A stretch of DNA of 64,000 bases from JAMQPK01 sp963761975. Its GTDB lineage: Bacteria; Acidobacteriota; Vicinamibacteria; Vicinamibacterales; JAMQPK01. The stretch is taken from assembly GCA_963761975.1 (NCBI GenBank), contig CAVXIR010000004.1, positions 1,984,001 to 2,048,000 on the forward strand, in the 5' to 3' direction. The notes under the pieces are model-generated. The model saw only the letters and a list, made by a program, of their open reading frames with translations, did no database searches and was not told where the DNA came from. Of the stretch, positions 47,941 through 56,256 are shown piece after piece; position 1 is the first letter of the stretch, and each line of letters begins with the position of its first letter. The position numbers were made by a program, and so were the translations under genes.

Positions 47941-48935
47941 CATGGTGGCGGCTCGCTTTGTCGTGCGACATACCCACTCCTGGCTCGCACTTTCAATCGG
48001 TTGTCTTTGAGCTTGATCGATATGGGATGGAACTTGCCGTCGGCCGACACCGCTTCGAAGGCGAGGAGATATTGCGATTGGAGATCGTCGCAGATGCGCG
48101 CAATCGCCGCGGAGATTGCTGATGGTTCGCGGAGTGGCTCGACGTAGCCGCCCGAGTCGAGCGTCAGCCGTTCGAGCGTCGCAACATCGACCGGCACGCC
48201 TTTGCGAGTGCCAATGCCGATGGCATACAGCGCGGCTTCGGATTCGCGTATCGCGCTTCTTGCGGCGACGATCGCCGCCTCTCGCTGCGGATTGACTGCG
48301 ATGGACGAACCGAGGTTGCCGAACGTCTCCGATTTGGTCGGTGGCCGTGCAATCGCTAAACTGCTGACGCTGGTGTCCTGACCATCCGAAATCAGCAGCA
48401 GCACCTTCGGCGGATAGCGCGCCAACTGAAACGCAGGTGCGATCAATCGCAGGGCGTTGAAGAGCGCTGTCCGCCCGCCAGGCCGCAGGGCGTCAAATGC
48501 GCGTACGATTCGGCTGTGCTCCGACGTCCACGGCAAGGCGACTCCGACCTTCTCGGCGAACGCGCCGAAAAAAACATCGTCGCGGGCATCGAGTTTGGTG
48601 ACAAGCAATTCGAGCGCTCGGCGCGTGTCCGCCCACCGCGCGTCGTCTGCGGCTCGTGCGTTCGGATCCTGCGTCATGCTGCCGCTGATGTCGAGCAGGA
48701 TGCCGAGGCTGACGGGAACGCGGGCGGCGCTGAACTGCACGATGGCGCGGCGCGACCCGCGGTCTGAAACTTCGAACTGGTCTGCCGTAAGGCCGCGAAC
48801 GAATCGACCGGAGCGATCGGTCACCGTCACGGGCACGACGACGACGTCTGTGTTTGCGCGAAACACCGGCAGGTCTTGCGCCGCGATGGGCACAACCCAG
48901 GTCAGCAGGAATGCAGTCGCCAATCGAGTCCGCAC
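47940..48935 (-). CDS. VWA-domain protein, acidobacterial type (TIGR03436), secreted
   Basis: 331 residues from a GTG at 48935 with AGGAC upstream. The signal peptide is followed by a small beta domain (FRANTDVVVVPVTVTDRSGRFVRGL). The VWA domain has an intact MIDAS: LDISGSM, Asp82-x-Ser-x-Ser. It continues VLLLISDGQD. It ends with YLLAFEAVSADGKFHPISIKLKDNRLKVRARSGY. The family is a hallmark of Acidobacteriota, with unknown ligands. It follows a second VWA protein by 13 bp, so the pair forms one operon. Confidence 0.88.
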   Translation of the reverse strand: MRTRLATAFLLTWVVPIAAQDLPVFRANTDVVVVPVTVTDRSGRFVRGLTADQFEVSDRGSRRAIVQFSAARVPVSLGILLDISGSMTQDPNARAADDARWADTRRALELLVTKLDARDDVFFGAFAEKVGVALPWTSEHSRIVRAFDALRPGGRTALFNALRLIAPAFQLARYPPKVLLLISDGQDTSVSSLAIARPPTKSETFGNLGSSIAVNPQREAAIVAARSAIRESEAALYAIGIGTRKGVPVDVATLERLTLDSGGYVEPLREPSAISAAIARICDDLQSQYLLAFEAVSADGKFHPISIKLKDNRLKVRARSGYVARQSEPPP

Positions 48936-48948
48936 TTTTGTCCTGTTG

Positions 48949-50598
48949 CTACGGCTTCGGCAACTTGTCCAGTGGAAAGTCAAGCGAGCCGAGCTTGTCA
49001 GACGATCTGTCACGGACGATGACGCGCACGGACGTCGTTTGCGGGTTCAACGCGAATGTGACCGAGAGCGGTGCACCCGGTGGCGCGACACCAGTTGGCA
49101 AGTGCGCCGAGGCTGATTGCACGCGGACGTTTGTCGGCCCTGCTGCGGTTTTCTCTACGAGAGCAATCTCGAGGTCTGCCGTGCGTCCGTCATCGGCCGG
49201 CCGGAACTGCAAATCGTCGGTGGCCACATCGAGGACGAGCTTCAGAGTACCGGACTCCAGCGTCGGTCGTGCGTCGATGCGCACCGCCGTAGAAATCAGC
49301 GGACGATACGCGATCTCGTTCCAACGCTCCTCGGACCAGACCGGCGTTTGATTCACAGCGGTCGACGCCGCCAGATAGCCCTGACGGTGGCGAACGGTCA
49401 CGCCAGGACGAGACACTCTCACAGCCAAGCGGTGCCAGCGATTGTCAGAGCTGCCGGTTGCATAGAAGCCAAGCGAATAGGTGCCGCGCAGATCGTCCGC
49501 AGCCGATGTGATGCCTGCGGTCGAATCGTTGCTGTTTCTCGACACACGCCCGCCCGTAATTGAGGCCATCACCTCGTTCGTCCCCTGTGTTCGCCCGCGT
49601 GCCTGCGCAGACCCGAGATTTCCGAATGTCGTTGCCGAGCTGCTCTGGCCCGACCTCTGGCCTCTGGTCGCACCAAAGCTCTGATCGTCGAGTCCCAGGC
49701 TGGTGCCGCCAACGCCGCCGGCTTCTACCGGATAAACTGCGACGTTCTGCGTCGCAAGCTGCTGCGATGTGCCGCTCACCTGCTCAGTGTATGTGCCGTA
49801 CGTATCCGTCAGCGCAAATCCATGCGAGACCCAGACGATGCTCTTGCGGCCAGGAATGCCGGCGAGATGCTGACCAACCGCCTCGAGCGCCTGAAGCGTG
49901 AGACGCCGGCGCGTCTTCATGATCTGCTGATTGAGGTCGCCTTCCGCACGCGCCCGTGCCTGTGCCAAGCCGGCCAGCGACTCGGCATGCTCCGCGCTTG
50001 CCGCTTTCAGCATTCCCTGTATGTCGCGTGCAGATGTCGCAAGGGTCGTCTGGACCGCAGTGGCGCCCTTCTCGAGCCGAGCGCGCAGCGATTCTGTGTC
50101 CTGGGTGAAATCGTGAATCGCCAGCGCCTGCTCACTGATGACATAGAGACCGACGTGTGCGTCCGGAGGCAGTTGTTTCAGGTTGTGGAGTAGATGAGTT
50201 TGCAGCTCCGCCTGCTGCTGAATAGAGGTGTTGATGAGATCGAGCACGACCGCAACGAGGTTTCGCGGCGCTCGCGGCGCATATTCAGTGCGGTTGGTGA
50301 AGGTTCCTGCCGGGAGTGGGATAGGTTGACCAGTCGTATGACCGCCGGTAGACAGCGTGGCGGAGCCTTCGAATTGGAAGAAGGCTATATCTCGATCCTG
50401 ATCGTCCTCGAGAATCGCAATCTCGTCTCGACGCAGGTCGGTGACAGGGTTGCCTCTGCGATCGACCGCGACGATGGTGAAGTCGACAAGCGTCGTGCCC
50501 GCACGGAACGTCGCGGTCGTTTGACTCGATTGTTGAGCGTTCCCGACCGTCGCGCTAGCAAAGAGCACCCCGACGATGGCGATGGCGACACAGCGCAT
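48949..50598 (-). CDS. VWA-related acidobacterial protein, secreted
   Basis: 549 residues with signal peptide MRCVAIAIVGVLFASATVGNAQ. It opens TTATFRAGTTLVDFTIVAVDRRGNPVTDL like its paralogue at 59183-60886. The VWA core is AVVLDLINTSIQQQ, in which the MIDAS DxSxS is degenerate (Asp then Asn, Ser), and GIPGRKSIVWVSHGF. Metal binding may be lost. The C-terminal part (GTYSLGFYATGSSDNRWHRLAVRVSRPGVTVRHRQGYLA) is the typical ending, followed by a second beta domain. The function is unknown. Confidence 0.85.
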   Translation of the reverse strand: MRCVAIAIVGVLFASATVGNAQQSSQTTATFRAGTTLVDFTIVAVDRRGNPVTDLRRDEIAILEDDQDRDIAFFQFEGSATLSTGGHTTGQPIPLPAGTFTNRTEYAPRAPRNLVAVVLDLINTSIQQQAELQTHLLHNLKQLPPDAHVGLYVISEQALAIHDFTQDTESLRARLEKGATAVQTTLATSARDIQGMLKAASAEHAESLAGLAQARARAEGDLNQQIMKTRRRLTLQALEAVGQHLAGIPGRKSIVWVSHGFALTDTYGTYTEQVSGTSQQLATQNVAVYPVEAGGVGGTSLGLDDQSFGATRGQRSGQSSSATTFGNLGSAQARGRTQGTNEVMASITGGRVSRNSNDSTAGITSAADDLRGTYSLGFYATGSSDNRWHRLAVRVSRPGVTVRHRQGYLAASTAVNQTPVWSEERWNEIAYRPLISTAVRIDARPTLESGTLKLVLDVATDDLQFRPADDGRTADLEIALVEKTAAGPTNVRVQSASAHLPTGVAPPGAPLSVTFALNPQTTSVRVIVRDRSSDKLGSLDFPLDKLPKP

Positions 50599-50744
50599 TG
50601 AACGCTCTGGGACAGTTGTGGCGTTGGCGCTCTACAGGATAGCACCGCGATGCGCCAAAGTTGTATGTCTTCCGGCGACCTGCGCGTGGCGCGGTGCGAG
50701 ATCGGCAATCCGCGGTGCGACTCGCTCCAGGAACGAGTCATCAA

Positions 50745-51794
50745 TCACCCGGCAAACAGTGAGCGACTTTCTCGCGCTGTGGGCGGCCGCACAACGCCGG
50801 ACCACTGCTCCGCCTCGTGCTGGTTGTGACTGCGGCACCGTAGTTCGAGATTGTTCGCGGTCGTTGCGCCGCCATCCGCGTAAGGCACGATGTGATGGAA
50901 CTCCAGAAACCCCGTTTCGGCACACCTTCCTCGTTCTCCCTGAAACGCACACCGACCGCCGTCGCGCCGCCACACTTCACGCTTGACCGCAGCACCAATA
51001 TGCCGCGATGCGGGATTTGTGGTGCGCGGACTTCGTGGACGGCTCGTCATACACAACTTGGTTCGCTCGAGATTGGCCACCCATAGATCGAGTGCCCGTT
51101 CCAAAATTGTCGCGGGATCGCCATTCGGCACGACGTGCCGCAGCAGATCCTGGGCTCGCCGGAGCTTGTCATATGTGTCCTGACTTACCGTGATCTGGAT
51201 TTTGTATCGTTGGGGTGCCAGGGGTTTTACCTCCGCCCGCGGAGGAGCCGCCGGTGAAGGTGACGAACGCTCGATCGGTAACCCCTCGTCAGTATTCGGA
51301 TGCTGTTGCGGCGTTGACGATACGCGCTGTGCCGACACTGCTGTTGTCGGCAGCTTGCGCACGACTGACGGCGCGTCCGCAGCCGGCGTGAGCGTCGCGA
51401 TAAGGACCTCCACCTCGCGTTTGCTCTTGTAATCCGCGCGCTCGAGCAGCTCACGATGATTGGCGTCGGTCAGATGCGGCGCAAGCAGGCGAACAGCGGT
51501 GAGCGTAGCCGCACCCGACTCGACCAGATCGAGGATTGCCGGGAATCGACGCACGGCACGTGCCGTTTCAATGCGGTTGTATGCCGCGTGCTCGGACAGG
51601 TGCAGCGCCTGCGTGCAGTACGTGAAGAGCGATGAGAAGCCTTCACCGAGATACAGTCGCCGTGTATCGAGCTCCACCAATAGCGCGATCAGGTTTGCCG
51701 TTGCGTGCCGTTCCGCCTGAACGGCGCAGTGAACACGTGCCAAGATGTCGTGATCCGACAGTTGGCTGACGGCAGAGGAAATATTTATCGCCAT
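50745..51794 (-). CDS. HNH endonuclease of the DUF222/acidobacterial type
   Basis: 349 residues. The helical N-terminus (LLVELDTRRLYLGEGFSSLFTYCTQALHLSEHAAYNRIETARAVR) is a DUF222-like domain. The C-terminal HNH nuclease (RRDGGRCAFQGERGRCAETGFLEFHHIVPYADGGATTANNLELRCRSHN) has the HH, N and H residues and zinc-binding Cys. A Pro/Thr/Ser-rich linker lies between. These multi-copy nucleases are often linked to mobile DNA, but the activity is untested. Base composition is not visibly unlike the neighbours. Confidence 0.87.
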   Translation of the reverse strand: MAINISSAVSQLSDHDILARVHCAVQAERHATANLIALLVELDTRRLYLGEGFSSLFTYCTQALHLSEHAAYNRIETARAVRRFPAILDLVESGAATLTAVRLLAPHLTDANHRELLERADYKSKREVEVLIATLTPAADAPSVVRKLPTTAVSAQRVSSTPQQHPNTDEGLPIERSSPSPAAPPRAEVKPLAPQRYKIQITVSQDTYDKLRRAQDLLRHVVPNGDPATILERALDLWVANLERTKLCMTSRPRSPRTTNPASRHIGAAVKREVWRRDGGRCAFQGERGRCAETGFLEFHHIVPYADGGATTANNLELRCRSHNQHEAEQWSGVVRPPTARESRSLFAG

Positions 51795-52088
51795 GCTCTC
51801 TGTATAACATCGTCATTTCTCGACGTCAGAGTTGACTTGCGCGAGGCGATCGCGACCGCGTGATGGTGAATCGACGTGCCCGTGACGATCGCATCGCTGA
51901 GAGGCCGGTAACACGTCCGCGCTGCCCTTTAACACGCGAGCAGCGCATGCGACTGGGTGTTACTGAAAAGTACTGTCAAGAGTTTTTTGAAAAATCGCGT
52001 GTGCAGACGAACTCGTTCCAGAACGAGCGCGACCAACGCCGGGCGGCGCTCAATGAGCGGACCCGAACGTACGGACGACCCGAAGAGA
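51795..52088. other. Spacer with no recognised gene
   Basis: About 290 bp between the HNH and BlaR1-like genes. A plus-strand open stretch crosses it into the antisense of the BlaR1 gene and has no family resemblance. The AT-rich patch at about 51970-51992 (CTGTCAAGAGTTTTTTG) is a possible promoter remnant. Confidence 0.35.
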
Positions 52089-54512
52089 CTATTTCCTCGA
52101 AACCATGTGCTGATACGACTCGGGCATCTTCCCGGCGCGAATGTTGGCGGCCTCCTTCAACAGGCGCTCGCGCTCGGCTGGACGAAGCGCGGCCGAGCGC
52201 TCGAGGAACTCAACGACGGTCTCGCGCTCACCGGCCTTAAGCAGGCCGTTGACGAGACGCCCATCGAGGCCGAATGAATAGCCCTCGAGGCCTCGCGACG
52301 GGGGAACCTTGACAGCGTCGAGCATGTAGCTGACGGCAACTGTTCGGTCGCCTTCGCGAAGCGCATGCGTTGCAAGAGCGACCCTCGCGTGATACATGGC
52401 CCATCCGTAGTCGGGATCGCCGTGAAACTTCGGCGCAAGGTCGAGCGCGTCCTGCGCATATTTCTTCGAGCGCGTGAACAACACTTCCCCTGACGGCCGA
52501 TCCTTGTTCCAGTAGAGCGATTCGCCACGCATGTAAGCCATCTCGGCGAGCTCCGGCAGCAGGATGAACCGCTCAGTCTCGCTCAGCTCAGAGACCGCCC
52601 GCGGCTCGGCGTCTCGCAGCTTGGCGCTCTCCTCCTCCGACAGCCGTTCCTGCGCGATTATTTTTGCGGTGATCGCCCCTCCCGCCAGCGTCGCTGCGCG
52701 GCGCCGCAACTTCTCAGTCAACCAGCGGCTCCGCTCCTGATTGTCCATGGTGACGAGCGATGTGCGGGCGTTTGGATGCTGCGGATCCAATTGATTCGCA
52801 CGCTCGAGCAGTTGCTTTCCAAGCCGGCGCCGATCCTCGTCGCGATAGGTGAGCGCCAGCCGTCGACCAGCAGCGGCCAGCAGCACCGCATCGTCCGATT
52901 CTGCAAGTCGGCGGCGAACGTCGCGACTGTAGGGATCGGAACCCATGCGACTCAACGGCGAGCCGTCTCGTGGATCAGTCGGACCCAGGATGACATGGGC
53001 GTAAAACCATCCGAGCTGCGACGCCAGCGCACGCTGGCGCGCAGGTGCTGTGGCCATGGCCTTCGCACGAAGCAGCATCTGCTCCGCCAACGGCTGATCG
53101 CTTCGCTCAAAGAAGTACGCCGCATTCAGCAAAGCGCGTTCATTGACGTCCGGCTTCGCGACCTGGATAAGCCAGCGCTGCTTCGCCTGCGCATAGGTGA
53201 CGGGATCCGCGTCCGCAGATACCTGCCACATCGCGAGGTTGTGTTCGGGATGATGCTCGATCACCCATAACAGATGCGGCCGCCGCCGCGCGATCATCTC
53301 GTTCCAACCCAATACTTTCTGTCCGCTCCACTGATAGAAGATCTGTAACTTCCTCAGCGCGTCGAAATCCTCAGGTGTACGTTTGAGCGACGCTTCAAGC
53401 GCGTCCACCTCGGCGGCGCTCAGATTCTTCGCATTCTCATAGAAGGCCTGGCCCACTTTCTGTCTCTCGAGCTCGGCAGCCACTTCGGCGTCGGGTTGTA
53501 GTAGAGGCACCGTGCGCTGCTGACGGCAGGCGACCACGATCACAATCGCGGCAGCGCACGACGCAAACAGCACGGCCTTGCGCGCGCGCGAAATATCTCC
53601 GCCACCGTCTCCTTGCAGAACCCGATCGATGCGTCGGCCGATGAGCCCTGTGCCGCGCGCCCCAACGCCTTGCCAGGTCACGCGCCCGCCGTGGAGCCGC
53701 ACCGCGTCGGCGATGTCGAGCAGCACTTCCGCGTAACGTGGGCGATCACCAATTGCCCGGACTGCGGCTTCGTCGGCCGCTTCCTCGGCCGAAGCGGCAA
53801 GCGTCCGTTCGAGCCACCACGCCAGCGGGTGAAACCAGAACACACAACAATTCAAATGCGCGACGAATGCGACAAAGGGATCGCGCCTGCGAATGTGCGC
53901 CAGCTCGTGCGCAAGGCAGGCACGAAACTTCTCTGCCGGCCACGCCCGAGAGCCCAGCGGCAGGATGATCATCGGTGCGAGCACGCCAACGGTCAGCGGC
54001 GTTGCGAGCAACGAGGACTCCCGCACCGGCGTCTCGCAGTCGCACGCAACAGGAGAGGCTCTGCGGACGAGCCGTGCAGCCGCGTACCAGCCAGCGAAGA
54101 ATCGCAGCAGCAGCAAAACTGCCCCGGCTGCATAGGCTGCACGGGCGAACGCTCCGATCGACCAGGACGCCGGCACCCGTGAGACAGGTCGACGAGAGTC
54201 GGAAGCCTCAACTGTTGCGTCGATCACCCTTACCAAAGCCGGATTGTGAGTCATTGCCACGGTTGCATTGCGATGGGGCGGCAACTGCGGCAAGGCGGAT
54301 GTGGACCTCAAGACACTCACGGCTTGGTCCGGCACTCGCAGGTAAAAGGACGGCACGATCGACGGGAGGACCGGCATGAGGAGCATTGCCGCGAGGACGA
54401 GCGTCCACGCCGCATGACGTGCGCCGCTCGCGCGAACCTGCAGGATGGCGAGGATGAGCGCGACAATCGCCGCGACGACCGTTATCCGTAGGGAAGCCTC
54501 GAGCAGAATCAT
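52089..54512 (-). CDS. BlaR1/M56-family membrane sensor protease with TPR-like C-terminus
   Basis: 807 residues. The N-terminal half has four transmembrane helices and the M56 zincin HELAH (residues 202-206) followed by HPLAWWLERTLAASAEEAADEAA (third ligand region). After a transmembrane segment near 315-335 (VLFASCAAAIVIVVACR) the C-terminal 460 residues are helical repeats in place of a penicillin-binding sensor domain. The protein would cleave BlaI when its signal is sensed, and the helical part is probably the sensor or a binding platform. The ATG overlaps the BlaI stop. Confidence 0.85.
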   Translation of the reverse strand: MILLEASLRITVVAAIVALILAILQVRASGARHAAWTLVLAAMLLMPVLPSIVPSFYLRVPDQAVSVLRSTSALPQLPPHRNATVAMTHNPALVRVIDATVEASDSRRPVSRVPASWSIGAFARAAYAAGAVLLLLRFFAGWYAAARLVRRASPVACDCETPVRESSLLATPLTVGVLAPMIILPLGSRAWPAEKFRACLAHELAHIRRRDPFVAFVAHLNCCVFWFHPLAWWLERTLAASAEEAADEAAVRAIGDRPRYAEVLLDIADAVRLHGGRVTWQGVGARGTGLIGRRIDRVLQGDGGGDISRARKAVLFASCAAAIVIVVACRQQRTVPLLQPDAEVAAELERQKVGQAFYENAKNLSAAEVDALEASLKRTPEDFDALRKLQIFYQWSGQKVLGWNEMIARRRPHLLWVIEHHPEHNLAMWQVSADADPVTYAQAKQRWLIQVAKPDVNERALLNAAYFFERSDQPLAEQMLLRAKAMATAPARQRALASQLGWFYAHVILGPTDPRDGSPLSRMGSDPYSRDVRRRLAESDDAVLLAAAGRRLALTYRDEDRRRLGKQLLERANQLDPQHPNARTSLVTMDNQERSRWLTEKLRRRAATLAGGAITAKIIAQERLSEEESAKLRDAEPRAVSELSETERFILLPELAEMAYMRGESLYWNKDRPSGEVLFTRSKKYAQDALDLAPKFHGDPDYGWAMYHARVALATHALREGDRTVAVSYMLDAVKVPPSRGLEGYSFGLDGRLVNGLLKAGERETVVEFLERSAALRPAERERLLKEAANIRAGKMPESYQHMVSRK

Positions 54513-54889
54513 GACTTCCTCACTTTCTTCGCAAGCCGTTCGATCGCGTCGGCGCTGAGCACCTTTTCATCGACCATCCCGGCGAGGAATTGTTCGGCCG
54601 AGCCCGACCAGAACCGATCGATGATGTGGCGCACCGCCCTGGCGGCCACACTCGTGCGCCTTGCGGTCGTCCTGTAGACGAACACCTTGCCCTCGGTGCC
54701 GTGCGTCACGTAACCACGCTCTTCGAGACGTCGCAGCAACGTCCGCACGCTCGAGTCTTTCAGGGTGTGCCGAGGCGGAAGTCCCTGGCGCACCTGTTCC
54801 GACGTGGACGGTCCGTTGGACCAGAGGAAGTCGAGGATGGCCTGTTGCAACTCGGTCAGCGATCCTCGATGAATGTTACGCTTTGTCAC
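54509..54889 (-). CDS. BlaI/MecI-family transcriptional repressor
   Basis: 126 residues from a GTG at 54889. Winged-helix sequence SLTELQQAILDFLWSNGPSTSEQVRQGL, SSVRTLLRRLEERGYVTHGTEGKVFVY, then a dimerisation helix (RHIIDRFWSGSAEQFLAGMV). This is the classic repressor partner of BlaR1. A longer TTG start at 54925 would cover the operator, so the GTG beside GTTACGATATGTAAC is preferred. It is likely autoregulated. No beta-lactamase gene is adjacent. Confidence 0.93.
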   Translation of the reverse strand: MTKRNIHRGSLTELQQAILDFLWSNGPSTSEQVRQGLPPRHTLKDSSVRTLLRRLEERGYVTHGTEGKVFVYRTTARRTSVAARAVRHIIDRFWSGSAEQFLAGMVDEKVLSADAIERLAKKVRKS

Positions 54890-54905
54890 GTTACGATATG
54901 TAACA
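54874..54905. promoter_or_regulatory. BlaI-type operator cluster
   Basis: GTTAC-GATAT-GTAAC is a 15-nt dyad at 54890-54904. A third half-site TGTTACG is at 54874-54880. It lies at the start of the BlaI gene and upstream of the plus-strand gene at 55015, so it could control both. Confidence 0.6.
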
Positions 54906-55014
54906 TTTAGGGCCGCGAATTGCAACGCCTTTTCAAAGTTTTTCGGTTATGCCAGCAACGATTACAGACGTGACGCAGCTCGCCCTGGGCGGATACTATC
55001 CGGGGAGGTTGCTC

Positions 55015-55878
55015 GTGGCGAGATGGCACTCCGTGGCCGTGTGTGTCGTGTTCATTGCGCTCGTACCGGCATCCGTCACACTCCCGGCGCAGGTGGCGCA
55101 GCCAGGCGTCTGCCCTGTCACAGAACCTGTCAGGGCCGACGCGCCTCGTGATCCAAACGCGGATCCCGTGTCCGGTTACTGGCATATCAGCCCGGATCAA
55201 TTGCTATGGGCGCCGGCATCGCCGCCGGGAAGGGCGCAGACCGGGGTCGGCCGTTACTGGGTCCGTCCACAAGGCACACAACTCACATTCGTCGCGCGAC
55301 GGCTGGACGTGACTGGATCCGAGGTCGTCTCGACAGAGCGCACCGGGTATCCGACTGGTTTTTACTTTGGGACCGTCGACATTCCAACCGACGGATGCTG
55401 GGAAATTACGGCCAGAGCCGGCCCGAGCCAGGTGACGTTCGTCGCCGAGATTCGATACCCGATCGAGAGGTTCGCCAGACAGCCGGCGACCCGCCTGGTC
55501 TGGTCAAAAGAGATCGGCCGAATCGAGGAAGGCGACATGCGGCTCGCGGTGATGGTGGTGGATATCGAGGATCCCGCGAGCGTGACTCGTCGAGCGCGCG
55601 GCATTCGAATCGATCTCACCAACGGACTGGTAAGCGATCAGCTGTGGGAAGAGGGTGCACGCCTTTCGGGCACACGCGGCGTCATCGAGAGCTGGGCAGC
55701 GGGGCGGCTGCCGATGGTCTACGGGCTCGGCCGTACACATAACGCCGTAGGCGATGCATCCGGTTTGACCCTGGTCGGCAAAGATCATCGGTACTCATTT
55801 CCCGGCAGCCATCGGCCGGCCGAGCTCGCGCGTCTCTTTCTTCAGGCGCTGGAAGAATTGAACGCGCAAGCGCCCTAG
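55015..55878 (+). CDS. Secreted protein of unknown function
   Basis: 287 residues from a GTG at 55015 with GGGGAGG seven bases upstream. The signal peptide (VARWHSVAVCVVFIALVPASVTLPAQ) ends near residue 26. The mature chain opens with CPVTEPVRADAPRDPNADP and has beta-rich WHISPDQLLWAP, GVGRYWVRPQGTQLTFVARRLD, and GFYFGTVDIPTDGCWEITARAGPSQVTFVAEIRY, an Ig-like segment. A second half has MVVDIEDPASVTRRARGIRIDL and an unassigned tail. No known domain is recognised. It is divergent from BlaI and could be a target of the same repressor. Confidence 0.7.
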   Translation: MARWHSVAVCVVFIALVPASVTLPAQVAQPGVCPVTEPVRADAPRDPNADPVSGYWHISPDQLLWAPASPPGRAQTGVGRYWVRPQGTQLTFVARRLDVTGSEVVSTERTGYPTGFYFGTVDIPTDGCWEITARAGPSQVTFVAEIRYPIERFARQPATRLVWSKEIGRIEEGDMRLAVMVVDIEDPASVTRRARGIRIDLTNGLVSDQLWEEGARLSGTRGVIESWAAGRLPMVYGLGRTHNAVGDASGLTLVGKDHRYSFPGSHRPAELARLFLQALEELNAQAP

Positions 55879-56256
55879 TCGGTTCCGGTTCCTGTTCCTG
55901 GTTCCGAGTTCGGGTGGGCGGCGGATCCAGTACGCCATCTTTTTTTGAAATGCGCGGCCCAATCGCGGTCCGGCTGAAGCTACGTTCTATCGGCGAACGT
56001 CTTTCAGCGGCATGTCGAGCACGCCGAAGCGGCGTCGTGCTGCGAAAATTCAGCGCCTGCGCAGTGCCGTTGCGTTATTGCGCAAGTGTGTGAAGTTCCC
56101 GCCTGGCACTCCGACGACACAATCCGCCTACATTGTCATCACCGAAGGCAGGCGGTATAAAGTCGGCATCTGATCACACAACTCCACCACGCGCCGTCTG
56201 CCCGTGACTGGCCGCGGCTTGCCGCAATCGGTCTCGGAGTCGCCATCGCCTACATC
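55879..56256. other. Spacer with a gene remnant and repeat block
   Basis: About 380 bp. It starts with GGTTCC/GTTCCTG repeats (55880-55915). It contains a degenerate 3' end of a VWA gene at 55987-56040 and an AT-rich tract TTTTTTTGAAA. No promoter consensus stands out ahead of the kinase gene. Confidence 0.5.
55987..56040 (-). pseudogene. 3' remnant of a VWA-family gene
   Basis: Read on the minus strand it ends RFGVLDMPLKDVRR and TAG. The intact gene at 59183 ends RFGVLDMPLKDIRR. Nucleotides 55987-56031 and 59183-59227 match at about 36 of 45 positions. Nothing further upstream resembles the rest of the gene, so only the last codons survive. Confidence 0.75.

Noticed and set aside
51860..52240. 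Small plus-strand gene of about 126 codons
   Set aside because: It runs into the antisense of the BlaR1-like gene, has no recognisable domain, and its upstream DNA has no ribosome binding site.
52840..52880. Repeat resembling PSTSSGQ-type REP translation
   Set aside because: It is ordinary coding sequence of the BlaR1-like gene on the minus strand and does not form a hairpin.
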